DNA of 24,440 nucleotides from IMG/VR virus record IMGVR_UViG_3300031973_001140, positions 1-24,440 of that record. The stretch is one strand, 5' to 3'. This DNA is from a virus. The notes under the pieces were generated by a model, which was not told the origin of the DNA, made no database searches, and saw only the letters and a list, made by a program, of their open reading frames with translations. This document shows, piece after piece, positions 8,210 to 15,694 of this stretch. A program made the translations under genes and the position numbers. How positions within the stretch are numbered: the first letter of the stretch is position 1; every line of letters begins with the position of its first letter.

Positions 8210-9399
8210 TCTTCTTTTCGTCTAAAGCCGGCGACCAGCGCAGCCATAAAGATAACATACAAGCTGCCGCGGCTAGCTAATACGCTGTTACAACCTGCAG
8301 GCTCCTTGGGGCTTGGCCCTCTTGTATTATTTTCAGCAAACTCAAAGGAATCGCCGGTATCTAAATCCTCTTCATGATCGAAGCCCGTGTCTTCTACATC
8401 GGATGTATCTCCCGTGTCGGCAACAATTGGTTCTTCTTCCTCACCGTCATCTGCTGGAATAAAGTGTGGCTGCGAAATGACTAGATCACTCAATGTTACC
8501 CCAAGTTCGTGATGGAAGGGATCATACCAACCGGTATCAAAGTTGCCCACAAAGTTTAACTCATCGATCCTGAAGGGCATGCCTTCTTCAACCTGAACAC
8601 TCAAAAAGTATTCATGATAAGCTGATTGTGTTTCTCTCGCGCCAAGGTTTAAGTACATATCCCACGCCATGAGATCGGCGCGCCCATCAACAAATACGTC
8701 CCACTCATAGAGAGTGACTTCATATTGTGTCTGAACTGAATATTCTGAAGAGTGAAAACCCTTCACTTGAACGTTGCCGGCGGCGTGCATTTCAGTGCCC
8801 TCTTCTTCCATCTTATATTCCCCGTGTGCCATCACAGCACCCTCAGAGTCAGAGCCGATACCATAGGCGTTCTGGAATGTTACTTGCCCATAGGCATCCA
8901 TACCGTATGATTCAAAAGGAACCGACCAGTCCCAACGAAAAGCACCCTGTTCGCGTGCTACATCAGTCATAGCCTCAACGCTCAGAACTGGATGTTCACC
9001 CCAATCACTCCACTCGTCTGCCCATAGCTTACACTGCGCTCCTCTTGCCCAATCCCAGGGTGCGTAGTAGCAGTCATGTCCCGGTGTAACCCGTGTTTTG
9101 ATGACGGCAACATAAAAATCTGTACCCCTATCAATCGACGATTGAAACCAGAAAAATTCCACAATGGCATCAATGGTGTTATCATAAACGTCCGAGTTGC
9201 CCACGTAAAGCGTATTCCCCTCAAAAAAGGCGTACGGAAATCGGCCCTCACTGCCAGCGATGTCGGTAGCGGTTTCAAACGATACGTCCCAGTCTCCTTC
9301 TAAGATAGATGCGCCTGAATAAGACGTCTCGCTAGCGCTTAAGTCGCTGGCGTTTGCGGTACCCATAAGGCACAGCGATAGCAATAAGTTTGTAAACAT
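8206..9399 (-). CDS. Secreted protein with MYXO-CTERM-like sorting tail
   Basis: 397 aa. It begins with a signal peptide, a hydrophobic core followed by an ANA cleavage site at about residue 17. The body (about 25-315) is rich in aromatic and acidic residues and looks beta-rich, with a possible disulfide between the two Cys of DCYYAPWDWARGAQC. Then come an acidic linker with repeated Asp-Thr-Gly-Asp units (about 328-352) and a C-terminal tripartite tail: Gly369-Cys370, a hydrophobic helix (about 379-392) and Arg-Arg-Lys at 393-395. Gly-Cys, transmembrane helix and basic end is the layout of the MYXO-CTERM signal, known in Myxococcota and processed by myxosortases to anchor proteins at the surface. 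It has its own promoter (9425-9453) and ribosome-binding site AGGAG. The body has no recognised domain. Confidence 0.7.
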   Translation of the reverse strand: MFTNLLLSLCLMGTANASDLSASETSYSGASILEGDWDVSFETATDIAGSEGRFPYAFFEGNTLYVGNSDVYDNTIDAIVEFFWFQSSIDRGTDFYVAVIKTRVTPGHDCYYAPWDWARGAQCKLWADEWSDWGEHPVLSVEAMTDVAREQGAFRWDWSVPFESYGMDAYGQVTFQNAYGIGSDSEGAVMAHGEYKMEEEGTEMHAAGNVQVKGFHSSEYSVQTQYEVTLYEWDVFVDGRADLMAWDMYLNLGARETQSAYHEYFLSVQVEEGMPFRIDELNFVGNFDTGWYDPFHHELGVTLSDLVISQPHFIPADDGEEEEPIVADTGDTSDVEDTGFDHEEDLDTGDSFEFAENNTRGPSPKEPAGCNSVLASRGSLYVIFMAALVAGFRRKED

Positions 9400-9424
9400 G
9401 TTTCTCCTAGTTTATGTTTGATAT

Positions 9425-9453
9425 ATTATAACTCAGTTGACGCAAAGTGTCAA
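9425..9453 (-). promoter_or_regulatory. Consensus sigma-70 promoter
   Basis: On the minus strand: -35 TTGACA (9448-9453), exactly 17 nt, then -10 TATAAT (9425-9430). Both hexamers match the consensus fully. It is 25 nt upstream of the start codon of the MYXO-CTERM-like gene and directly after the stop of the metzincin gene. The -35 is embedded in a perfect inverted repeat (9435-9455), which could be an operator. This should be the strongest promoter in the window. Confidence 0.85.
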
Positions 9454-9455
9454 CT
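9435..9455. repeat. Perfect 7-bp inverted repeat over the -35 box
   Basis: AGTTGAC, seven bases, then GTCAACT: the two arms are perfect reverse complements (9435-9441 and 9449-9455). One arm covers the -35 hexamer and the other sits in the spacer. It could be a repressor site or a hairpin at the end of the metzincin mRNA. No T-run follows, so terminator function is weaker than operator function as an explanation. Confidence 0.6.
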
Positions 9456-10002
9456 ATCTTTTGCGTATCCCATAGGAATCATAGCCGCCGCCGGCCCACG
9501 TTGGATGCATTATGTGATAGCGCTGCCGATAATGTGACCACCCTAGGGCATGACCCATTTCATGCTCCAAGACACGCTCTTTACGTGCATGTTTGGGGAG
9601 TATATGAATCTTTGCTTTTAAAATTTCGCCTGTTTTGTTGCTGACATAAAGACGCGTCGACGCCAGATGTGTATCTGAAAAACCACTCTCGGGTAAAGTG
9701 ACGATGATTTCGCCGAAACGAGGTTCTGCGCAAGCGGGCGAAGAATCGGGAATCACCCCATCAAAAATGTATCCGTTCTTTTCCCAATATCTCATTGCGC
9801 GCTGGACTCTAAAAAATGGAACCTCGGCGGAAGCGCAGACCCTTATTGTCGGCTTTATAATCCATTCCGCTTTTTGCTGCGGTGTCCCAATCGCAAACAT
9901 CTCTACAACGTGGGGGGAATTTATCTTAAGTGGTGGAGGCGGCTCGTAGACTGGCTCGATGATCATATTGCAATATATCAAGATTGATACTATAAATCCC
10001 AT
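9454..10002 (-). CDS. Metzincin-type zinc metalloprotease
   Basis: 182 aa. The zinc-binding signature HEMGHALGWSH is complete: His147, Glu148 (catalytic base), His151 and His157, followed by a Met-turn (Met165 in YHIMHP). This is the hallmark of matrixin/astacin-type metzincins. A short hydrophobic N-terminus (about 1-15) may be a signal peptide or membrane anchor; a Cys at residue 11 is not in a good lipobox. A Pro-rich stretch follows. No clear ribosome-binding site precedes the ATG at 10000-10002; instead the start codon falls in the 3' arm of an inverted repeat. It lies between the endolysin and the surface protein, so a role in envelope or surface-protein digestion, for entry or lysis, is plausible but inferred. 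Confidence 0.85.
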   Translation of the reverse strand: MGFIVSILIYCNMIIEPVYEPPPPLKINSPHVVEMFAIGTPQQKAEWIIKPTIRVCASAEVPFFRVQRAMRYWEKNGYIFDGVIPDSSPACAEPRFGEIIVTLPESGFSDTHLASTRLYVSNKTGEILKAKIHILPKHARKERVLEHEMGHALGWSHYRQRYHIMHPTWAGGGYDSYGIRKR

Positions 10003-10020
10003 ACGGTAAATAGGCGTATG
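10000..10020. repeat. Inverted repeat covering the metzincin start codon
   Basis: CATACG (10000-10005), nine bases, CGTATG (10015-10020): perfect 6-bp arms. In the minus-strand mRNA the ATG of the metzincin gene is the last three bases of the 3' arm, so the start codon would be base-paired in the hairpin. With no Shine-Dalgarno visible, this may hold translation down. Confidence 0.45.
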
Positions 10021-10028
10021 CTAAAATA

Positions 10029-10967
10029 CTATTCTTTCTGTTTTTTTGGCCAGTCTATAATGTCAATATCATGTTTAGTTTCTTCAAGAAGGGTCTTGAT
10101 ATCCAAGCCAGCGCAGTCGATCTTTCCCTTGTTTATGTGGTAGTGACTAACGAAACCTTTAAAGTTTCCGTATGCTACCTCTTGAACATATTTGCTTGAG
10201 GTTTTTCCAAACTGATTTAGGGGTGTCTCAAAAGGAATCCCAGTTGCCCCGTTGATGGCGCGCCAGAGAGCCTTAAGCGCATCTATTTGTGCGGGATAGA
10301 ATCCCATGAAAGGCGCTAGATTGCTACCATGAACCCACACGTCTTCAAGTATAGGTCTTTCACCGAAGCCATTCTTTCTATACCAATCTTGATACTTGGG
10401 ATAATAAGCATTACTAATTTCTACCCCAATGGACGGCCGATTTGTTCGTGATGAACCTGCGTGCCATGCTGCATGTTGCATGTCTAGAGTTTGGTAAATC
10501 GTTCCGTCGTTATCAATAAGGAAGTGTACTGAAATGCCACGCCTGTCAAGGACACGCTGGCAAGAAGTGGCACTGAGGCAAGCATCCCAGTGATTTACAA
10601 AGTATCTCACACTTCGCTTGGGGCGTCCAGAGTAATCATAGTAATGACCAGGCTTGGCGGCCAAACCACCTTTCTCGGACCAAAGAACAAACTTATCCCA
10701 CTCAATAGGAAAAAACTCACTATTGTATATAATGTAGTTAGAGTAATGACAGTCGCGAGGCTTGTATTCATCAATGGCGGCTTGTCTTGTCGTCCACAAC
10801 CTTCGGAAAGTACTTGGACCGCACAACCCATCGGCTGTTATTAGCTGTGCTTTTTGCCATTTTTTGATAGCACGGACAAGCTTGTCATCGAAATACTTTT
10901 CTCCGAACCATGAAGGCTCCCAACCAAGCTTTTTTGACGAAGCTTCGTTGTAGAAATTCTTGTCCAT
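10029..10967 (-). CDS. N-acetylmuramoyl-L-alanine amidase endolysin
   Basis: 312 aa. It cuts the amide bond between muramic acid and L-alanine in peptidoglycan, so it is the likely lysis enzyme. An N-terminal peptidoglycan-binding repeat is suggested by about residues 27-58 (pattern LVRAIKKWQKAQ, then DGLCGPSTFRRLW). The catalytic part is an Amidase_2 (T7-lysozyme-like) domain: zinc ligand His126 in NHWD, then ISVHFLIDNDGTIYQ and HAAWHAG, then His275 in SHYH and Lys282-Ile-Asp284-Cys285, which supplies the third ligand and the catalytic Lys. No signal peptide is visible, so it would need a holin or similar for export. The ATG has only a G-rich run 10 or more bases upstream. It is 26 nt ahead of the metzincin gene. 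Confidence 0.92.
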   Translation of the reverse strand: MDKNFYNEASSKKLGWEPSWFGEKYFDDKLVRAIKKWQKAQLITADGLCGPSTFRRLWTTRQAAIDEYKPRDCHYSNYIIYNSEFFPIEWDKFVLWSEKGGLAAKPGHYYDYSGRPKRSVRYFVNHWDACLSATSCQRVLDRRGISVHFLIDNDGTIYQTLDMQHAAWHAGSSRTNRPSIGVEISNAYYPKYQDWYRKNGFGERPILEDVWVHGSNLAPFMGFYPAQIDALKALWRAINGATGIPFETPLNQFGKTSSKYVQEVAYGNFKGFVSHYHINKGKIDCAGLDIKTLLEETKHDIDIIDWPKKQKE

Positions 10968-10995
10968 ATGCTGCTGACCCCCCCTTGGGTCGTGT

Positions 10996-11268
10996 TTAAT
11001 CGACTATCCCAACTACGTAATTGTCTAGAATAATGTTGTAATTAGTTTGATCGATCTTAATTTGCTCGATCATAGAGCGATCAACTATAATTTTAGATTC
11101 CTCACATAGATCAAATCTCACATCATCAGCAGAGTCAAGAACACTAGCAACAGCAAAGTTTTCCTTTTCTGGCTCATAGTCCTCGGGCAATACAATTAGC
11201 GATTGAGTATCGATCTCTCTTTCCGGGGGTACTTCAATCAAGATGTACCGGTTTACTGGCTTAAACAT
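10996..11268 (-). CDS. groES: GroES-like co-chaperonin
   Basis: 90 aa, close to the 95-97 aa of bacterial GroES. GroES caps the GroEL chamber during protein folding. The sequence follows the Cpn10 pattern: FKPVNRYILIE at the start (usual RPLxDRVLVK), a mobile-loop segment ending SLIVLP (23-28) with the Ile-Val-Leu tripeptide that docks on GroEL, an EKENFAVASVL strand, and IKIDQTNYNIILDNYVVGIV at the end (usual VKIDGEEYLILREDDILAVI). The central roof loop is divergent. Phage versions such as T4 gp31 adapt host GroEL to phage proteins, and no GroEL is encoded here. The ATG has AAGGAGAAGTAA upstream, a strong site. The gene sits between RNR and the endolysin. Confidence 0.82.
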   Translation of the reverse strand: MFKPVNRYILIEVPPEREIDTQSLIVLPEDYEPEKENFAVASVLDSADDVRFDLCEESKIIVDRSMIEQIKIDQTNYNIILDNYVVGIVD

Positions 11269-11283
11269 TTACTTCTCCTTCGT

Positions 11284-13254
11284 TTAAATTTCGCACTGGT
11301 CTCCATCACAATATTTTGTACCGGATCCTGCAGTTTCTGTTTTGATTCTATGGATCGGTGTCACTTTGTTGGACATTTCTTCATATTGTTCTTTGGTAAT
11401 TGGTTCGTAGGGCGCCTGTTTATAACCAGTTTCACTGAGTTTTAAGAAAGAGACTGCCTTGAGCCTTGTCTCATACATCTCTAGCGCGCTTTGGATGTGT
11501 TGTGACTCACTTTCATTGAAAGTAATCGTAACAGAGACCGCATTGTCTGCCCAATAGTGTTGGTACTGTGCTGCAATCTCAAGCTGTTCCCACATACTGA
11601 CATCCTTTTTTCCTTTGGTAAAGTGCTCCTCTTTGACCGGGAACTCGACAACTGATGTGTTGGGCGAGTATGCATCATCTTCAATATGATAGCCTGCCTT
11701 CTCTAGATCTGTCAGCATGGAGGATGTCTTTGAAAATCTTATGCGTCTAATGTAATATTCGTCCTCAGGGAAATGAATCCCAGGGGTTGAGCCATTTAAC
11801 AACGACACAGTGCCCGAGGGCTTGATGGACGTCACTTTAATAGATCGGGGAACACATAACCAATTAGAATACTCGGTATCCAGTTTCCTAACATGAACAT
11901 AGGCTTGGTCGCTCCACTCTAATAGGTTTCTGCGGCCGTGCTTCTTAAACGCCTGGATGATTCCTGACTGGGAAAGTCCGATTCGGAGGTTCTTGAGCAT
12001 TTTTGCATTTGTTTCTGGCCAATGTGTGTTGACAAGGGTAACTGTCTTGCCGTATAAATAAGCACACTTGAGTGTCTTTACATAGTCTTCGTAGTCAGCG
12101 TGCTTCGCCGGGAAAGTTTCCACCAAGCAGCACATTTCAGCATTATGGAGACTTTGCTCAACGCAAGGATTGAATCCCACGACTTCTGCATCGTCATAGT
12201 TAACGCCATCCTTGAACCTACCGTATGCGCGTGCATTCTCCAGCCAAATAGTTCCTGGCTCTCCATTCTCTTGGGTTTGATTTGCATGCCACCCATACTC
12301 CATGCCTACATGCGCAGCGTACGAGTTGTTGGAGCCCCATCGGTGATGATACAGCTTCTCCTGATCATTCTTCATCTCCAGGTAGCGGAAGTCATCGTGC
12401 TCACCAAGCGCAAGGGCCGCCGACCGGCGAACATTGCCAGATACAACACAGCGACCAATTAGATTTTCTATGTCTACAATGTCAACCGATGTGATTAGTT
12501 CTCCTACCTTGGAGGAAAACAACTCTTTCAGGTTATCATGTAGCTCTATGAGTGGGCCGGCGCCTGACGAAGTACCGCCAAAACCATGGATGATAGCACC
12601 TTCTGGGCGCAGTGCACTATAGTCAAATTTCGGCACATTAGTCCCGAATAGAAAACCATCTAAAAGAATGTGAACGGAGTTGACCCATCCCTCGCGCGAG
12701 TCATCAATAACAAGCGTATCATTGGTGAACTGAGGTTCTTTAATTGTTAGCGTGCCGGCGCCCTTCGTGTCGAAGCCCACACCCACGCCAACCATAAGGG
12801 CATCCATGATCCAGGCGAAAATGTAGCCACCCTTCTTGTCTATATCCCTGGTAGAACGGAAAGCACAGTTAAACAGGGCGGCTCCAGTTCTCTCCTCGAC
12901 AAACTTAGTGCCCATCATCCAAAGGCCGCGGCCAGGCGGGGTCCACTTTAGATTGAACAGGCGATCATACGCGTCTTTTGCAGTCTTTTGAGCCTTATTA
13001 TCGTTCCACTCTAGACCCAGTCTTACAACGTGCTCTTTCTGAATATCGAACATACCTTCGATTACGCGGCGGCATGTCTGAAACCACTCTTCGGTGCCTG
13101 TTGCGCCGGGTTCTGTTTCGCTTAGTCGACGGGCATATGTTCTTTTGAAAGTAATGTAACCCAAGGGACCCCAGGGCACCTCGGCGTTAACATATGGTTC
13201 GATGAACGAATCTGATAATCTAAATCTGCGAATGTTTTCTACTGTTCTTCTCAT
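11284..13254 (-). CDS. nrdJ: Adenosylcobalamin-dependent (class II) ribonucleotide reductase
   Basis: 656 aa, somewhat shorter than the monomeric Lactobacillus enzyme (739 aa). It reduces ribonucleotides to deoxyribonucleotides using a cobalamin-generated thiyl radical. The key residues are visible: Cys130 in FNCAF and Cys375 as the redox pair, Cys364 as the radical cysteine in Asn362-Pro-Cys-Val-Glu366, and a C-terminal pair Cys649-x4-Cys654 for re-reduction. The 11-residue step from Cys364 to Cys375 equals that between the two residues in the Lactobacillus enzyme. No small subunit or activase gene is nearby, consistent with class II. It depends on B12 from the host and works with or without oxygen. 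ATG with AGGA eight bases upstream, inside the end of the helicase gene. Confidence 0.93.
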   Translation of the reverse strand: MRRTVENIRRFRLSDSFIEPYVNAEVPWGPLGYITFKRTYARRLSETEPGATGTEEWFQTCRRVIEGMFDIQKEHVVRLGLEWNDNKAQKTAKDAYDRLFNLKWTPPGRGLWMMGTKFVEERTGAALFNCAFRSTRDIDKKGGYIFAWIMDALMVGVGVGFDTKGAGTLTIKEPQFTNDTLVIDDSREGWVNSVHILLDGFLFGTNVPKFDYSALRPEGAIIHGFGGTSSGAGPLIELHDNLKELFSSKVGELITSVDIVDIENLIGRCVVSGNVRRSAALALGEHDDFRYLEMKNDQEKLYHHRWGSNNSYAAHVGMEYGWHANQTQENGEPGTIWLENARAYGRFKDGVNYDDAEVVGFNPCVEQSLHNAEMCCLVETFPAKHADYEDYVKTLKCAYLYGKTVTLVNTHWPETNAKMLKNLRIGLSQSGIIQAFKKHGRRNLLEWSDQAYVHVRKLDTEYSNWLCVPRSIKVTSIKPSGTVSLLNGSTPGIHFPEDEYYIRRIRFSKTSSMLTDLEKAGYHIEDDAYSPNTSVVEFPVKEEHFTKGKKDVSMWEQLEIAAQYQHYWADNAVSVTITFNESESQHIQSALEMYETRLKAVSFLKLSETGYKQAPYEPITKEQYEEMSNKVTPIHRIKTETAGSGTKYCDGDQCEI

Positions 13255-13256
13255 TA

Positions 13257-14660
13257 TTATTTCCTTTTTTTGTTATGTTTTCTGAACTTGTCGTATTTGT
13301 TTTGTAGCAATTCCTTCTGTTCTCTGGTGCCCAGAGGGAGGGGGTTGGCCGGGATCATGTTTTGTGGGCCTGAGGGGTTTATGGTATTGGCTTTCGGCAT
13401 TGTTTTTATTTTAACACAAGAGGTGTCCATAAATATATCATATATGATCCCATCGGGTCCGTTTCTATTTTTTGCAATAAATATTTTGCCCGTATTATTT
13501 TGTTTGTCTTCAATCGTTCTGGAGACTGACATAATGAAGTCAGCCACGAAGCACTTATTGAAGGCCTCTGATATCTGTTCCATCGTAATTACCTCTGCGT
13601 TTAGACCTGACCGATTTGTTTGCGATGCTGTCCAGATTGGGCACGAAAATTCTGTGGACATACCGCGCAAGTCTTCATAAATAGATTCTAGTTCGGCGCG
13701 TTTCTCTTTTCGGACAACAATTGGCTTAAGCAGATCAGCGTAATCAACGATGATTAATCCAGGATCAATCCCGCGCTTCTTTAACTTGTTCAAGTGAGCC
13801 TTGATAGTGGCTACTGACGCAGACTTAGTGGGGTATTCCTTGACGATGAGAGAACCTTCCAGATCCTTAATATCGTCATAAATCTCGCTTTTGAAGCTCA
13901 TCAGATCGCTCAAAGGATATCCCGTGATACAACTATCGTAGCGATTTGCAATGACGGTGTCCTGAAGCTCTAGAGTATAGTGCACAACCGTCTTACCCTC
14001 AAGGATGGCTTGGGAACCGAGGTGAACAAGCACCATTGACTTTCCAGCGCCCGTAGGGGCGATAACTACGCCCAGTTCACTCTTGCCTAGGCCGCCACCC
14101 ACAATGGCATCAATGTCCTTCCAGCCGGTCGTAACGGGCTGCCTGTGCCTAGGCTGGTAGCGCGCTTCAAAGTCAGCAAGATAGTCATGACCAAAATTGG
14201 TTTCAGATCCAAGTTTTAGCGAATCATTAATTATCTTAGAAATTTCATCAAAGGAGCATGACTGCAGTAGATCAACCGACTGCAGCATTGCCTCCTTAAG
14301 GTTCTGTTTACGACAAAAATCAAGGGATTGTTCTTTTATATACTCAACTTCGTCAAGTTCGGTCGTAGAGATTTTAGTGAAGTACTCTTTTACTTGTTGT
14401 TGGGTTACTTGCTCTTCGCCGTCTAGTTCTGTTCTAAGTATGGTTGCTATTGCATCCGCTGAGGGGTGTTTCGCATACTTATCCCTGTAAGATGTGATCT
14501 TGTCTGTGAAGACGCGCAAGTATTCTAACTCAAGAAAGTTTAAGTCCAGCACTTCCGTTATCTGATCTGCAAACGGCCTATCTTGGTATATTAATTGTAC
14601 TAATCCTTCTTGGAATGTCTTACCATATTTTCCAAAATTAGCTGCCGTTATTGCCGACAA
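13257..14660 (-). CDS. DnaB-like replicative DNA helicase
   Basis: 467 aa. It unwinds DNA at the fork as a ring. The C-terminal RecA-like core holds Walker A APTGAGKS (201-208, Lys207), the catalytic Glu in YTLELQD (Glu231), Walker B LIIVDY (302-307, Asp306), and a TASQTNRSG segment typical of DnaB/gp41 motif H3. The first 170 residues are helical and lack a recognisable primase domain. No separate primase is seen in the window. The start is a TTG (14658-14660), fixed by the near-perfect AAAGGAGGTG six bases upstream; the first Met lies far inside. It is the first gene after the promoter at 14685-14712 and heads the run helicase, RNR, GroES, amidase, metzincin. Confidence 0.93.
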   Translation of the reverse strand: MSAITAANFGKYGKTFQEGLVQLIYQDRPFADQITEVLDLNFLELEYLRVFTDKITSYRDKYAKHPSADAIATILRTELDGEEQVTQQQVKEYFTKISTTELDEVEYIKEQSLDFCRKQNLKEAMLQSVDLLQSCSFDEISKIINDSLKLGSETNFGHDYLADFEARYQPRHRQPVTTGWKDIDAIVGGGLGKSELGVVIAPTGAGKSMVLVHLGSQAILEGKTVVHYTLELQDTVIANRYDSCITGYPLSDLMSFKSEIYDDIKDLEGSLIVKEYPTKSASVATIKAHLNKLKKRGIDPGLIIVDYADLLKPIVVRKEKRAELESIYEDLRGMSTEFSCPIWTASQTNRSGLNAEVITMEQISEAFNKCFVADFIMSVSRTIEDKQNNTGKIFIAKNRNGPDGIIYDIFMDTSCVKIKTMPKANTINPSGPQNMIPANPLPLGTREQKELLQNKYDKFRKHNKKRK

Positions 14661-14664
14661 ATAA

Positions 14665-14674
14665 CACCTCCTTT
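14665..14674 (-). promoter_or_regulatory. Near-perfect Shine-Dalgarno deciding a TTG start
   Basis: Minus-strand AAAGGAGGTG ends a few bases before TTG at 14658-14660, at optimal spacing. No ATG or GTG lies in a comparable position, so this site fixes the rare start codon of the helicase. Confidence 0.85.
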
Positions 14675-14684
14675 AGTGTTTGTA

Positions 14685-14712
14685 ATTATAACGCTTCCGT
14701 CGCGGAAGTCAA
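14685..14712 (-). promoter_or_regulatory. Sigma-70-type promoter for the helicase-RNR cluster
   Basis: Minus strand: -35 TTGACT (14707-14712), a 16-nt spacer, -10 TATAAT (14685-14690). The spacer contains a perfect inverted repeat (14694-14708). It starts 5 nt after the stop codon of the exonuclease gene and is 24 nt upstream of the helicase start, so it should give the helicase operon its own transcription start. Confidence 0.78.
14694..14708. repeat. 15-bp inverted repeat in the promoter spacer
   Basis: CTTCCG, three bases, CGGAAG: perfect 6-bp arms between the -35 and -10 boxes, touching the -35. The placement is typical of a repressor operator. A compact hairpin ending the exonuclease message is the alternative, but no clean T-run follows. 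Confidence 0.55.
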
Positions 14713-14717
14713 GTTAT

Positions 14718-15683
14718 TTAACATTCTGAATTGATTTTATTCAGGTGTAGTTCCAAATCTTTCCAGTTTAATTCTCCAAACCCATCATCACGCATTTTCT
14801 TCATAATTTCTATCTTATTGAAATTGCACTCAAAGTTCTCAATGGCGTTTCTTACAAAGTCTTTTGACTGCGGGGAGAGCATGGGCGAATATAATTGCAT
14901 CATTTTATAGTTGTGTTCGATCACCCCTTTGCCCTCGATGATGTTATTGTGAAATTTAAGCTTCTTCTCGGTCTTCTCGCAGAACGAAAGAACATCATCA
15001 ATAGTGTAATCTTTGTCTGCTGCAAGGAAGCCTAGACGATTCGCGACTGTCTTGAATCCAACAGATGGGATACCCGGAAGGTTATCAGATGAATCACCGA
15101 TGAGGGCCCTCGCAAGGGCCATATTTCTGGGATGTACACCAAGCTCTTCTACGATCCGTGTCTTATTATACACCGTCTTGCTGACGGGCCGGAAAACGAC
15201 CGTCTCGTCATCACACAATTGATAAAAGTCCTTGTCGTTAGAGACGATAACCTTTTGCCAACCCTTGTAATAAGACAGTCTTGTGATATGAGAGATTACG
15301 TCGTCTGCTTCAACTTCCGGAATCATAATCTGTACAATAGGCATCTCATTGAAGTATTCCATAAGACGCATTTGCTGCCAGACCTTGTTATGCATTTCCT
15401 CTTCGTCGGTGAGATTCATCACGCTTCGGTTTAGTCGAATAGGCTTGCGGCCCTCTTTATAATTCTTGTTGAGTGCCTTGCGCTTTTGTGAGCCGTTGGG
15501 GCCATCCCACACGAAGATGATTTCGTTGGGCTTGGAATCTCGCACCAGCTTCTGGAGGATCTTTAGGGAGCCTTTAATGCCGCCGCAGGGCGCTCCACCC
15601 ATCGTAAGACTTGGATCCATAATGTACGCACGCAAATAAAGGTTTAGGGAATCTATAATTAATACTCGTTTCTTGTCAGACAT
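14718..15683 (-). CDS. FEN-type 5'-3' exonuclease (RNase H/flap nuclease)
   Basis: 321 aa, the size of T4 RNase H and of the 5'-nuclease domain of Pol I. It removes RNA primers and 5' flaps. Metal-binding acidic residues are in place: Asp11 in IIDSLN, Asp60 in VWDG, Glu123/Glu125/Asp127/Asp128 in EVEADDV, Asp150/Asp152 in SNDKDF, and Asp197/Asp200 in GDSSDNLPGIPSVG, which also opens the helix-3-turn-helix DNA clamp. YKEGRK (75-80) is the helical-arch basic patch. It would complement the family A polymerase at 19785-20984, which lacks a nuclease domain. The ATG follows an AGAGAG stretch, a modest ribosome-binding site, 11 nt after the recA stop. Confidence 0.94.
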   Translation of the reverse strand: MSDKKRVLIIDSLNLYLRAYIMDPSLTMGGAPCGGIKGSLKILQKLVRDSKPNEIIFVWDGPNGSQKRKALNKNYKEGRKPIRLNRSVMNLTDEEEMHNKVWQQMRLMEYFNEMPIVQIMIPEVEADDVISHITRLSYYKGWQKVIVSNDKDFYQLCDDETVVFRPVSKTVYNKTRIVEELGVHPRNMALARALIGDSSDNLPGIPSVGFKTVANRLGFLAADKDYTIDDVLSFCEKTEKKLKFHNNIIEGKGVIEHNYKMMQLYSPMLSPQSKDFVRNAIENFECNFNKIEIMKKMRDDGFGELNWKDLELHLNKINSEC

Positions 15684-15694
15684 AACTTACTCTC

